Made by a program: the position numbers and the translations under genes | Notes under the pieces: generated by a model | Databases searched by the model: none | What the model was told of the DNA's origin: nothing | What the model saw: the letters and a program-made list of their open reading frames with translations, nothing else | Shown: in pieces, positions 45,280-52,689 of the stretch | How the letters are laid out: every line of letters starts with the position of its first letter | Position numbering within the stretch: position 1 is the stretch's first letter | Virus record (IMG/VR): IMGVR_UViG_3300010885_063515 | Coordinates: 1 to 54,620 of that record | Length of the DNA: 54,620 nt | DNA from: a virus | Reading direction: 5' to 3' (one strand)

Positions 45280-45624
45280 CTACCCGCCAAGCGTCTTCTT
45301 GAGCTCGTTAAGGCTTCTGGCAGCCTTCTCAAACGCTATCACTTGCTGCTCAATGGCGTCCACGAGGTTTTTGCTCAAGGCGGCGACCTGAATCATTGCC
45401 GTGGCCTCCTCGTACTCAATCTGAGTAAGCCGGTTTCGGATCTTGGTATATGCCTTGCTTCTCATCGGAACCCCAGATGAGGCGTAGCACCTCATGGTTT
45501 CCGAGGTCAGCCCGTATGTCTGGGCAGCTGCGGCGCAAGCGTCCTTGATAGACCTGTACTTTGGGAAATCTTTTGCCAGGAGCCTTTGTAGGTCCCCTCC
45601 GTCGATTGGGTCTCTTGACATCAT
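45280..45624 (-). CDS. Small putative DNA-binding protein
   Basis: Encodes 114 residues from the ATG at 45624; a second ATG follows at once at 45621, with GAGG 5 nt upstream, so either may be used. It starts just after the stop of the zinc-ribbon gene. Residues ~8-70 are helical, with a possible helix-turn-helix (ACAAAAQTYGLTSETMRCYASSG), and ~70-114 form a second helical part ending in EKAARSLNELKKTLGG. The family is not recognised. Its position next to the divergent terminase promoters allows a regulator role, which is a guess. Confidence 0.5.
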   Translation of the reverse strand: MMSRDPIDGGDLQRLLAKDFPKYRSIKDACAAAAQTYGLTSETMRCYASSGVPMRSKAYTKIRNRLTQIEYEEATAMIQVAALSKNLVDAIEQQVIAFEKAARSLNELKKTLGG

Positions 45625-45628
45625 AACC

Positions 45629-45817
45629 TCAATAGTAGTCGGAACACGATGCAAAATATCCGCATTCGCATCGAAGCTTACATTTTTCATCTTTCATTGT
45701 CTTGCCGCAATTTAGGCAAGTTCGCACCATATCTTCGGGGGAGCTGGGGTAATCATAGCAAAGATCACCATGCTGCTCATCCTGGCACACGGTTTCCTTT
45801 GCGTTATTGCTATCCAT
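45629..45817 (-). CDS. Zinc-ribbon protein, possibly leaderless
   Basis: Encodes 62 residues. It has CLNCGK (near 34), then CKLRCECG (near 46) and a final C near residue 58, enough for one zinc ribbon. The ATG has no ribosome site, and a TATAAT box lies 8 nt upstream, so translation from a leaderless or near-leaderless mRNA is likely. It is the first gene of the long leftward block that includes all the downstream fibres, so it may be a regulator, but this is only inference from place. Confidence 0.6.
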   Translation of the reverse strand: MDSNNAKETVCQDEQHGDLCYDYPSSPEDMVRTCLNCGKTMKDEKCKLRCECGYFASCSDYY

Positions 45818-45825
45818 TCCATGTA

Positions 45826-45831
45826 ATTATA
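45826..45831 (-). promoter_or_regulatory. Leftward -10 box (TATAAT) of the fibre-side block
   Basis: Perfect TATAAT on the minus strand, 8 nt before the ATG at 45817. A second perfect TATAAT stands at 45848-45853. Both are within GATATAAT. No good -35 was seen. Confidence 0.55.
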
Positions 45832-45874
45832 TCCTAAAACCTATCGCATTATATCTTGGAACAAGATGATATGG

Positions 45875-45880
45875 TATATT
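45875..45880 (+). promoter_or_regulatory. Rightward extended -10 box of the terminase operon
   Basis: TGGTATATT holds TATATT with a TG two bases before it; 6 nt separate it from the ATG at 45887, so transcription should start at or near the A of the start codon. No ribosome site is present. Confidence 0.6.
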
Positions 45881-45886
45881 GACGTC

Positions 45887-46402
45887 ATGGCTAAACGTGG
45901 TCGCGTAGGGGCTGAACAGCTTGCCTCTCTCCGAGAGAAGATTAAGGGTCTGCATCTTCAGGGCGTTCCGACACCTGAAATTGCAACTGCTGTTGATCTC
46001 TCCCCAGAGACAGTTCGTAAGCATATCTACGCCATTAGAAAGCAGTGGTCCGAAGAGGGGCCCGACTCAGCCGCCAACAGGCTAGAGTTGATTCAGCGTG
46101 CCAATCTTATTGCCAAAATGGCTGCCGGCGGTGCCGCCAGAGCCAGGGGGACTAAGGATGAGGCAACATTCCTCAAGCTTCAGCTAGAGGTCATTGATAG
46201 GATCGCTAAGCTCACGGGGTCGTATGCAAGCGAGCGGCAAACAGGCGACACAAACGTTGCAATACAAATTAATAATACCGTTCACGAAATAGACCAGCTT
46301 GCGCCAGGGGACCTAGCAGCTAGGCTGCAGATGTGGGCCTCTGAGATAGAGGGAAAGGCAGTGCTCCTTGAGTCAAGCCCAGACGGTCAACCAGAGATAT
46401 AG
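45887..46402 (+). CDS. Terminase small subunit
   Basis: Encodes 171 residues from the ATG at 45887, directly after a -10 box, with no ribosome site; an upstream ATG at 45866 overlaps the promoter and is rejected. A helix-turn-helix near residues 25-50 (LQGVPTPEIATAVDLSPETV) is followed by helical oligomerisation segments and an acidic C-terminus. It would recognise packaging sites and deliver DNA to the large subunit, whose gene overlaps its end by 35 nt. Fast translation from a leaderless transcript fits the layout. Other HTH regulators are less likely because the large subunit follows. Confidence 0.78.
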   Translation: MAKRGRVGAEQLASLREKIKGLHLQGVPTPEIATAVDLSPETVRKHIYAIRKQWSEEGPDSAANRLELIQRANLIAKMAAGGAARARGTKDEATFLKLQLEVIDRIAKLTGSYASERQTGDTNVAIQINNTVHEIDQLAPGDLAARLQMWASEIEGKAVLLESSPDGQPEI

Positions 46403-47795
46403 GGATTGGCTTCGGGTTAAGGCCGCAACCTCCGACGCTGCATTTGCAGAGTATATAAGCGGACTTGTCTTCCCCAAGCACCTGAGAGAGATGGAAGCGT
46501 TTCTCGACGAGAATGACCGAGCGCTTGTGTTGATGCCCAGAGGTCACGCCAAGACCACCCAACTCATCCACCGTGCCGCTCGCGTTATTGGTGCTACTCA
46601 CGGAAAAGTTCGCATTGGCATTTTGACTTCCGTAATGTCTGACGCCCTTGCCCGATCAAGGGCAATAAAGACAATCATTGAGTCTCCGCATTTCGCTGAG
46701 GTGTTTCCGTGGGCGAGGGAGGGCGTTGTCGGATCTAAGTGGACCGATGAGGTGTGGACCGTAAAGGGGGCAAACCTTGGCAAGGACTCCACGTGCTTTG
46801 CTGATGGACTCGGCTCTATTAAGCCCGGAGCCCGTCTTGACGTTCTATTTGCAGACGACCTTGTTGGCATGAAGGAAAATGCTACGGCTGTTCAGCGACA
46901 AAAGGCAAGTGAAACATATTGGCAGGTTGTTGACCCAATGCTTGTCCCTGGCGCAAAGCGATGGTATATCGGCACTCGATGGCACGAAGATGACTTTTAC
47001 GCCGAGCTCATGAGGAAAGAGGTTTCTTTCTATCAGCGAAGGGCAGTTGAAGGCGAAAATGTTCTTTGGCCAGAAATGTACACAATGGCCGACATGGAGC
47101 AAAAAAAGATGGAGCTTGGAGGACCAATCTTCATGCTTCAGTTCCAAAACGACGTTACCTCAATGGGTGGCAACATTTTCCGCTACGAGTATTTCCAACG
47201 GGTTGATAGAGTTCCGGAAGGCGCCAGGAGAATCGGTGTCGACCTTGCGTCTTCCGCAAGCGAGCGCAGCGACTATACCGCTGCGGTTGAGGTCCTGGAG
47301 GACGATCAACACAACCTATACATTATTGGCTGCTGGAAGGCGCGGCTACAAGAGGGCCATAAGGCTTGGCTTACTGGGATTGATAACAATAATGAAATGG
47401 TGCAAGACGCAGGGCCAAGAATGATGTGGCCGCAACGACTGCTTGGACTGAAGGGCCTAGATATGGAGCTGGACTCTCCACGATTCTTTGAGTCGCTGAA
47501 CATTGAGGCAGTTCAGCACCAGAGCACGTTTGTGCGTGAAATTCTTTCTACTACCAGGCTTCCGGCTCGACCTATTCGCCCCGACAGGGATAAGGTCACT
47601 AGGTCTAGGGCCCTTTCGGCAAGGTATGAGGCCGGGAAAGTGTTCCACGTTAACGGAGCCCCAGGCATTGAGGACCTAGAGTCTAATATGCTGGCGTTCC
47701 CAAACGGGACCCATGACGACCTGGTTGACGCTCTTGTGTATGCTGCCGACCTTGGTGGCGACGGGTTTTATTTCACCTCGGCAAAGAGGTACTAG
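46368..47795 (+). CDS. terL: Terminase large subunit
   Basis: Encodes 475 residues from a TTG that overlaps the small subunit gene. It carries the ATPase Walker A PRGHAKTT (57-64), a Walker B region VLFADD (159-164), and a RNase-H-fold nuclease with VDLASSASERSDYTA (Asp292) and HDDLVDA (449-455). These are the motor and cutting parts of the packaging enzyme that pumps DNA into the head through the portal. The length is usual. The upstream AGGGAAAGG is about 10 nt from the TTG. The type of ends made cannot be told without a phylogeny. It lies far from the capsid gene, an unusual order. Confidence 0.92.
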   Translation: MSQAQTVNQRYRDWLRVKAATSDAAFAEYISGLVFPKHLREMEAFLDENDRALVLMPRGHAKTTQLIHRAARVIGATHGKVRIGILTSVMSDALARSRAIKTIIESPHFAEVFPWAREGVVGSKWTDEVWTVKGANLGKDSTCFADGLGSIKPGARLDVLFADDLVGMKENATAVQRQKASETYWQVVDPMLVPGAKRWYIGTRWHEDDFYAELMRKEVSFYQRRAVEGENVLWPEMYTMADMEQKKMELGGPIFMLQFQNDVTSMGGNIFRYEYFQRVDRVPEGARRIGVDLASSASERSDYTAAVEVLEDDQHNLYIIGCWKARLQEGHKAWLTGIDNNNEMVQDAGPRMMWPQRLLGLKGLDMELDSPRFFESLNIEAVQHQSTFVREILSTTRLPARPIRPDRDKVTRSRALSARYEAGKVFHVNGAPGIEDLESNMLAFPNGTHDDLVDALVYAADLGGDGFYFTSAKRY

Positions 47796-48109
47796 AACCC
47801 TTCTTCTATAATTGGCTGAGACTGAATCCTTGCAAATACTGGCATTCCCGGCTCTATAAAAGCGCCCTCTACGTTGAACGATATGTACTCGTCAGCTTCT
47901 GAGTAGAAGTTTTCTTCTTCCATCTCCGAGGTTCTGGAGCCAACCTCAACGTGGTCGTCACTCATTTGCTTTGCCAATCGTTCAACCATTTTATTCCTAT
48001 CGTAAATTGCAACAGTCTTTGGTCCATCGCTTCCATGAAAAATAGACCCGTGTCCTATAAGGCAATCGTCCCACCCATCGGCATAAAGAACATCATCAAG
48101 CTTTTCCAT
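47792..48109 (-). CDS. Acidic hypothetical protein
   Basis: Encodes 105 residues with AGGAG 7 nt before the ATG. It is acidic and contains GWDDCLIGHGSIFHGSDGP and a repeated-helix middle (MVERLAKQMSDDHVEV), with a C-terminal YISFNVEGAFIEPG. This kind of short acidic protein occurs in many actinophage and other phage genomes without a known function. Its stop overlaps the terminase end by four bases. It is the last gene of the leftward set that starts at 51757. Confidence 0.6.
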   Translation of the reverse strand: MEKLDDVLYADGWDDCLIGHGSIFHGSDGPKTVAIYDRNKMVERLAKQMSDDHVEVGSRTSEMEEENFYSEADEYISFNVEGAFIEPGMPVFARIQSQPIIEEGF

Positions 48110-48111
48110 TT

Positions 48112-48471
48112 TCAGCTCCTATACTCAAACGTGCGCTTCTTTCCACAAGGAACGCAGTATGTTGTTGCATGATTTGGGGATATAGTATTAGATACAATCT
48201 TATCCCTATCCTTCTCAATGGCCCCGCATCCGCTGCAAATCCACCCGCCCCTTCGATTCATGTCAACAACCACTAGTCGGTATTGCCATGACTTCTTTGA
48301 GGGGTCCGGGTTTTGCCTTGTCTCAATAATATAGCCGTCCTTCCTAAGCTCCTCAATCCTGGCGCCGAATCTTTCTCCTCCTACCGTGACGTCCAAGAGG
48401 AGCTTGGAATCTACCCATGTATTCTTTTTGTCTTGGAGAATTTTTAATATCTCCTGCTTCTTGCTAATCAC
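48112..48471 (-). CDS. Winged-helix plus zinc-ribbon DNA-binding-type protein
   Basis: Encodes 119 residues if started at the GTG at 48471 that overlaps the stop of the next upstream gene (GTGA); a longer ATG start at 48513 gives 133 residues. Residues 1-55 have winged-helix spacing (KKQEILKILQDKKNTWVD, then RIEELRKDGYIIETR). Residues ~70-115 have CSGC and CVPC pairs, a zinc ribbon. The combination suggests a DNA-binding regulator or replication accessory. Family unknown. Confidence 0.6.
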   Translation of the reverse strand: MISKKQEILKILQDKKNTWVDSKLLLDVTVGGERFGARIEELRKDGYIIETRQNPDPSKKSWQYRLVVVDMNRRGGWICSGCGAIEKDRDKIVSNTISPNHATTYCVPCGKKRTFEYRS

Positions 48472-48818
48472 TTTGACTTGTACCTTAGATTTGTAATTGC
48501 ATGGTTCGCCCATGAGTGAACGAAAAGCTCACACCCATTTATAGTTGGCTGCTGGAATGTCACCGAAATGCGATTGTCGCCGATATTCATACCGGCATGA
48601 CCATGAAACTTCCTTGTTTTTGAGTTCTTTGCGATATAGCAAAACCCCTCGCTGCTCTTTGACATTGATCCCTCTTCTACGGTAGCGTTAGAGGCTACGA
48701 CGTCGAGGAACCCGGCAAGGGAGTCTGCAGCACTTCTTGCCTTACTATTCTCAACCGAATAGTCTCTATTTGTCGGGGTAGGATCTGCCCACCCGGCAGA
48801 GCTATTCCTCTTTTTCAC
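48468..48818 (-). CDS. Hypothetical protein with basic N-terminus
   Basis: Encodes 116 residues from the GTG at 48818, which has GGGAG 5 nt upstream and overlaps the stop of the next gene upstream; a frame extension to 48956 lacks support. The N-terminal ~50 residues are polar, and ~60-116 contain GFCYIAKNSKTRKFHGHAG and ISVTFQQPTINGCELFVH strands. No family is recognised. It is a member of a chain of small overlapping genes. Confidence 0.5.
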   Translation of the reverse strand: MKKRNSSAGWADPTPTNRDYSVENSKARSAADSLAGFLDVVASNATVEEGSMSKSSEGFCYIAKNSKTRKFHGHAGMNIGDNRISVTFQQPTINGCELFVHSWANHAITNLRYKSK

Positions 48819-48990
48819 TTGGGCTCCCAATGTTCTTATACGCGATCCGGGCGTCACTGGCGGCATCGTCTGCGCTTTGGGATGTCCCAATTCCGTAGAC
48901 ATACCTGCTCCCCCTGCCAATAAGCGCCCACATCCACATTCCGCTTTCGTCGTCACGATTAAACACTGTCCAGATTTGTGGCTCTGTCAT
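48802..48990 (-). CDS. Small hypothetical protein
   Basis: Encodes 62 residues. AAGGGG precedes the ATG, and a four-base ATGA overlap couples it to the upstream gene. The N-terminal half is beta-like (IWTVFNRDDESGMWMWALIG) and the C-terminal half helical (SADDAASDARIAYKNIG). No function can be inferred. Confidence 0.5.
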   Translation of the reverse strand: MTEPQIWTVFNRDDESGMWMWALIGRGSRYVYGIGTSQSADDAASDARIAYKNIGSPSEKEE

Positions 48991-49208
48991 ATGTCGCCCC
49001 TTCGTGCTGCTTCAATAATTGTCATGAACGATACGTTCAGGCCATCCACATAGCCGCGATTGTATTCCCCTTCGTATTGCTTTTCAATCATTGACTTCCT
49101 TTTTTCTTCGATATGTTCAGACAGTTTACGTAATGCATCAATTTTTCCAGCAATTCTGCCCTGGTGCGCGGCTGCTGCAAGTATGTCTGCCATTCCGTTC
49201 TTGCTCAT
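48987..49208 (-). CDS. Small helical protein
   Basis: Encodes 73 residues, with GAAGG upstream of the ATG and four-base overlaps with both neighbours. It is helical and charged (IDALRKLSEHIEEKRKSMIE), with a C-terminal GYVDGLNVSFMTIIEAARRG. No family recognised. It resembles small early-gene products of phages in size and layout. Confidence 0.5.
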   Translation of the reverse strand: MSKNGMADILAAAAHQGRIAGKIDALRKLSEHIEEKRKSMIEKQYEGEYNRGYVDGLNVSFMTIIEAARRGDI

Positions 49209-49666
49209 TGCTGGCCCTTCAGCTGGTACTTGCTAAAGGCGCGGAGTGGGCACCCCTTGTCCCAGCAGTACCCGCCCTCTTCGGGGGTTTCTCCGGCGCA
49301 AACACCGCACATCTTGTCAATTGCCTTCTGCATTAACTCGCCCTGCTTTGCCGACTGCAGCATTTTCTTTGTTGCGGGTCGACTCGGTGAGGACATCTTT
49401 ATGCGCTGAATGATTTGGTTTGCTTCGGTGCGGTTCTTGGAGGCAATATGCTGAATAAAATCCAGCAGGAACTTGTCGGTTATCCTGCGATGGCCATACA
49501 AGAACGCTAGCACAGAGCTTTTGCTGTATCCATTGAGCTCAGTTGCCAGCTTTAGGGCGGCATCTCGCTTGGTCATTCCCGGGTACAGCTCCTTGAGCTC
49601 GTACGCAAACTGCGTATAATCCAGCTCAATCCTATCTTTTTGCTCAGACACGTTATCGATTTCCAA
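49205..49666 (-). CDS. HTH and Cys-cluster protein
   Basis: Encodes 153 residues from a TTG at 49666; a GTG at 49651 is an alternative since neither has a clear ribosome site. Residues ~20-75 have helix-turn-helix spacing (KRDAALKLATELNGYSKSSV, VLAFLYGHRRITDKF). Residues ~118-143 have CGVC and CWDKGC, a likely metal cluster. It overlaps the gene upstream by 14 nt. A transcriptional regulator is the best guess. Confidence 0.6.
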   Translation of the reverse strand: MEIDNVSEQKDRIELDYTQFAYELKELYPGMTKRDAALKLATELNGYSKSSVLAFLYGHRRITDKFLLDFIQHIASKNRTEANQIIQRIKMSSPSRPATKKMLQSAKQGELMQKAIDKMCGVCAGETPEEGGYCWDKGCPLRAFSKYQLKGQQ

Positions 49667-49997
49667 TTTCCGACTTTAGCGGCCGCCCCCATTTACCTCT
49701 TCGTAGCGCAATCGCAATCAAGGCGTAGTTGGCAATGTCAAGAAGTGTGTCTTCAAGGGACTCCTCTTCGTCGTCGTCCATAGGTGCCAGCTTTACCTGT
49801 CCGCCAACGATTGTTCCGTTCATAAACTTCTTTGCCCTTGCCACCTTATCGTGCGCAATTCTGCTGATCACGCCGTGCAGTCCAAGCTGCTCGATGTTTG
49901 AATCTCCATATCGCGCCTGCTTCTGACAGAGCAGCTGAAACGCCTCGTCGTAAATTTCTTCAAAGGTTTCTTCGAATGTTTGCTGCTTGCTTGTCAT
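49653..49997 (-). CDS. DUF1599 / Nmad1-like protein
   Basis: Encodes 114 residues with AGGAGGG before the ATG. The pattern KQARYGDSNIEQLGLHGVIS, RIAHDKVARAKKFMNG and ESLEDTLLDIANYALIAIAL fits nucleotide modification associated domain 1 (DUF1599), a helical family found near base-modification genes and related in pattern to MazG-like pyrophosphatases. A role in nucleotide metabolism is likely; the substrate is unknown. The adjoining sugar genes make a link with sugar-modified bases or glycans possible. Confidence 0.65.
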   Translation of the reverse strand: MTSKQQTFEETFEEIYDEAFQLLCQKQARYGDSNIEQLGLHGVISRIAHDKVARAKKFMNGTIVGGQVKLAPMDDDEEESLEDTLLDIANYALIAIALRRGKWGRPLKSEIGNR

Positions 49998-50005
49998 CTT
50001 CCCTC

Positions 50006-50890
50006 CTAGGAAATCTTCTTCATGTGTTTTAGCGCTCGTGCGATACCCTCGTCCAGGTCAATCTTTGGCTTGTATACCTTTGACATTTCAGTGGTATCTG
50101 CGACGCGCCAGTTGACGCCTTCGGGCTTATCCTTAAGCAATTGGTACTTTGGGAAATATCCAGAGTGCTTGGCCACCATTTCCGCTAAGTCCATAAAGCT
50201 TGTAGCATGGCCTGTTCCTATGTTTAGTGGACCATCATACTCCATCGATACCGCTGCTTCAACACAGCCAACAACGTCAGAGATATGAACGAAATCTCTC
50301 GTCTGCGTTCCGTCCCCCCATATAACAAACGGGTTGTCTCGGTCAAGGCCACGCTTAATAAACGAAGGAAATGGGTAGTCCAATGCCTGGTCTTCTCCGT
50401 AGCCGGAGAATGGACGGAATATGTGAACCTTAACACCCTCAGCTTTTGCAAATTGAGCAAGGTATTCTCCGGTGAGCTTTGACCACCCGTACGTCAAGTC
50501 TGGATTTCTGATGTTGTTAAGGTTGATGTCGGCCTCCTTGAGCTTCTGGTGCGCTTCTTTTCTTTGCAAATCGATTGGGTATGCTGCAGAAGAAGAGAAG
50601 TACACGACCCGCGGCTGCTTTGTCCTAATAACCCACTGCCACATCTCCGCATCGATTGAAAGGTCTACTGCAACAGACAGCGGATTTCCCTCAATCTTTG
50701 CCCTTCCGCCAACGACGGCGGCAAGGTGTACCACGAGGTCAAACTTAGTGTGGTTGGCAAAAGAAAAGAACTTCCTTACGTCCAATGCATCTACGATGTC
50801 TACCCCAAGAACCTTGTGACCCTGGTCCTCATAGAACTTTTGGAAGTGGCGACCAACAAAGCCCCTGTTGCCAGTAATTAAAATGTTCAT
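50006..50890 (-). CDS. NAD-dependent sugar-nucleotide epimerase/dehydratase
   Basis: Encodes 294 residues, an extended short-chain dehydrogenase: GNRGFVG at 7-13 binds NAD(P), LVVHLAAVVGG follows at 52-62, and the catalytic pair lies in TYGWSKLTGEYLA (Tyr134, Lys138), with YFSSSAAYP near 97-105. The pattern is near GDP-fucose synthase and UDP-glucose epimerase groups; the precise reaction cannot be told. It would make a sugar donor for the glycosyltransferases nearby. Its ATG overlaps the upstream glycosyltransferase gene by four bases. The length is near normal. Confidence 0.82.
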   Translation of the reverse strand: MNILITGNRGFVGRHFQKFYEDQGHKVLGVDIVDALDVRKFFSFANHTKFDLVVHLAAVVGGRAKIEGNPLSVAVDLSIDAEMWQWVIRTKQPRVVYFSSSAAYPIDLQRKEAHQKLKEADINLNNIRNPDLTYGWSKLTGEYLAQFAKAEGVKVHIFRPFSGYGEDQALDYPFPSFIKRGLDRDNPFVIWGDGTQTRDFVHISDVVGCVEAAVSMEYDGPLNIGTGHATSFMDLAEMVAKHSGYFPKYQLLKDKPEGVNWRVADTTEMSKVYKPKIDLDEGIARALKHMKKIS

Positions 50891-51543
50891 AGCCCCAGTA
50901 TCTTTCTAATGTCATTAGAGAATTGAGTTGTCATGTAGCGATGAAATGACTCCGAATCAATTGCGTACATCGATTCATTGTTTGTCTCCATATATGTTGC
51001 GTCTGGCTTGGACTTTCCGTTGAGGTGATGCATGTGCTCAATAATTATGTCTTCACGGTATCTTAGGTTACCAAGCGACTTTCCAAGCTCAAGCCAGAAG
51101 TTGTCCATATACATGTGCACAAGCACCGGCGGAACCATATAGCCTATTTTCTTAACAATTGATGACGACATCACTACGGCTGTAGGCAGCAGATTCCCTT
51201 GCAATAGGTCGTTGCCGTAAGCAACCCCCGCATCTGGCCCAATGGCCTCGGCAAGGGTCCTATCCCAGCCCACAGTCCTTGGTCTATGGTCATCCCCCAT
51301 GAATGCTAGGTAGTCATATTTATCGGCGTTTCTGGCCGCTATGAGGTTAAGCGTTCCGCCCATGCGAAGCCTTGGGTTTTTTTCGGCCCTAGCCAACACT
51401 TCGTCGGAGTATTGAGACTCGTCATCGTCGTCTAGGCCAAATATTATTTCTGCAATTTCAGAAGTCTTCTTGAATTCCTCAAGCAGCTGGTCGCACGACT
51501 CTGGCCTCTTTCGGCTTGGAACGATAAGCAACATGCTAGACAT
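50887..51543 (-). CDS. Glycosyltransferase-like protein (GT-A pattern)
   Basis: Encodes 218 residues with AGGAG before the ATG. It begins LLIVPSRKRPESCDQLLEEF, as in family 2-type transferases. LIAARNADKYDYLAFMGDDH gives a metal-binding GDD in place of DxD, and later HMYMDNFWLELGKSLG gives a further acidic motif. It differs from the three paralogues at 28879, 52676 and 53679. Likely partner: the epimerase encoded next (ATGA overlap). Acceptor unknown. Confidence 0.7.
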   Translation of the reverse strand: MSSMLLIVPSRKRPESCDQLLEEFKKTSEIAEIIFGLDDDDESQYSDEVLARAEKNPRLRMGGTLNLIAARNADKYDYLAFMGDDHRPRTVGWDRTLAEAIGPDAGVAYGNDLLQGNLLPTAVVMSSSIVKKIGYMVPPVLVHMYMDNFWLELGKSLGNLRYREDIIIEHMHHLNGKSKPDATYMETNNESMYAIDSESFHRYMTTQFSNDIRKILGL

Positions 51544-51757
51544 TTACGCTCCTGTACTTCATGTCCATAAGCCACTGTGCCTCAAGCTCAGATAGCCGGA
51601 CAAACTCTCCCTCTGGGTTCTGCCCGCCAAACATGACGGCGTAGGGCTCTTCATCATCGATCCATCGTGGGGACAGGGTGATGAGCACATTAAACGCCGA
51701 TGCCCATAGGTACCAGATTGCCGAAGCCTTTTGGCTTGGCGGGGTGGATGATTCCAT
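51536..51757 (-). CDS. Small hypothetical protein from a leaderless start
   Basis: Encodes 73 residues from the ATG at 51757. TATAGT lies 6 nt before it, and no ribosome site exists, so transcription is expected to start on the ATG. Extension to 51820 would cross the promoter and is rejected. The sequence has IWYLWASAFNVLITLSPRWI and LSELEAQWLMDMKY. No family is recognised. It is the first gene of the leftward operon of small DNA-binding and sugar genes. Confidence 0.6.
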   Translation of the reverse strand: MESSTPPSQKASAIWYLWASAFNVLITLSPRWIDDEEPYAVMFGGQNPEGEFVRLSELEAQWLMDMKYRSVNV

Positions 51758-51763
51758 GACTGG

Positions 51764-51769
51764 ACTATA
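51764..51769 (-). promoter_or_regulatory. Leftward extended -10 box with leaderless spacing
   Basis: TGTGGTATAGTC on the minus strand holds TATAGT (five of six consensus positions), 6 nt before the ATG at 51757. The spacing equals that at the terminase promoter. Confidence 0.6.
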
Positions 51770-51796
51770 CCACAAGGCTTGTAGATTGCACCAAGA

Positions 51797-51825
51797 TTGA
51801 CCCGGGCAGCTCCTGGGCATACCCT
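51797..51825 (+). promoter_or_regulatory. Rightward promoter of the small Cys-rich gene set
   Basis: TTGACC (51797-51802) and TACCCT (51820-51825) are separated by 17 bp. The -35 matches five of six consensus positions; the -10 fits TANNNT. The ribosome site GGAGAGG (51851-51857) and ATG at 51862 follow. Confidence 0.5.
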
Positions 51826-51861
51826 AATTGCTCGGGCATGGTCCCGGTATGGAGAGGTTAT

Positions 51862-52086
51862 ATGTCTGTAAAGAATAATGTAAAGACCGCAACCAAGTCA
51901 GCGCCACCGCGGGTTGTTTCGACCAGGCACAGCTGCGCCAAGTGCGAGGCAGCCATTATGTCTAACGACATTGCCTCATGGCTTCATGTCTGGTATGAAG
52001 GCTCTGCATCTAAGCGCTCGACCATGCGCCAGTACCACAAGAAGTGTGCCCCATCTGTCAACGCAGAAACGAGCAAGTCGAGATGA
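51862..52086 (+). CDS. Small zinc-finger-like protein
   Basis: Encodes 74 residues from the ATG at 51862, chosen over the one at 51838 because GGAGAGG lies 4 nt before it. It has a CAKC pair (near residue 25), a WLHVWYEG segment and a YHKKC (near 62), giving C..C...H...C for one zinc site. N-terminal residues are basic and polar. Its stop overlaps the next ATG (ATGA). It is probably an early phage protein that binds nucleic acid or protein; no family is recognised. Confidence 0.6.
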   Translation: MSVKNNVKTATKSAPPRVVSTRHSCAKCEAAIMSNDIASWLHVWYEGSASKRSTMRQYHKKCAPSVNAETSKSR

Positions 52087-52259
52087 TTGCAGAATACGTA
52101 CCTTTTGACGAAAATGCTGAACCTGCCGAAGAGGAGTGCGGAGACATATGCGGCCTTGCTCTGGCGGAGCGCGTTTGTGAAGTTTGCGAGGATGTATACG
52201 TTGCGTGCTACGAGCACGAGCGGTGGGTTCTGACCTGCGAAGTTTGCCGTGAGGTCTAA
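52083..52259 (+). CDS. Acidic Cys-rich mini-protein
   Basis: Encodes 58 residues from the ATG in the ATGA overlap. It has CGDIC, CEVC, CYEH and CEVC elements, seven Cys and one His in 58 residues, likely one or two zinc sites. Its N-terminus is acidic (FDENAEPAEEE). Its end overlaps the next gene by 11 nt. No family is recognised. Confidence 0.55.
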   Translation: MIAEYVPFDENAEPAEEECGDICGLALAERVCEVCEDVYVACYEHERWVLTCEVCREV

Positions 52260-52689
52260 GAAAGAAGAGCGCAATCAGGAAATTTGCGCACTCTTCCTTG
52301 AAGGATATACCGCCAATGATATTGGCAGGATGTACGGAATTAGTAAGCAGCGCGTTTCATTTATACTGCACGGCCTTGGGATTCGAGCGGACGAAGAATT
52401 CACAACCGTGATTTTGCCAGATCCGTATATTGTTGGGATTGATTTTGGCGATGACCTTAGCTCCACGATGATGGACTGGTCCGGGAAACAAATTCTCCCC
52501 CAGTTTGACGAAGTTATACTAACAACCCCAGAAACAATCCACGGCTCCCTGAGGAAGCTTGGAAAGATGGATCATGTTGTTGCATATGTTCCAGTTGCTG
52601 AGGGGGCTGCAATTCCCGGTCGTGAAATCAAATCGAGCTGGCTGGTCTATGCCTACCCGATGCAGGAGTCTCGCTTTAAGAATTCTTGA
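52249..52689 (+). CDS. HTH-domain protein with C-terminal alpha/beta domain
   Basis: Encodes 146 residues from a GTG inside the end of the preceding gene. Residues ~5-45 are a helix-turn-helix (ICALFLEGYTANDIGRMYGIS, then KQRVSFILHGLG) like sigma region 4 or resolvase-type HTH. The rest has YIVGIDFGDDLSS, LTTPETIHGSLRKLG and VAYVPVAEG, strands typical of an alpha/beta domain. It is possibly a regulator. Its 3' end overlaps a convergent glycosyltransferase gene by 14 nt. Confidence 0.6.
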   Translation: MRSKKEERNQEICALFLEGYTANDIGRMYGISKQRVSFILHGLGIRADEEFTTVILPDPYIVGIDFGDDLSSTMMDWSGKQILPQFDEVILTTPETIHGSLRKLGKMDHVVAYVPVAEGAAIPGREIKSSWLVYAYPMQESRFKNS

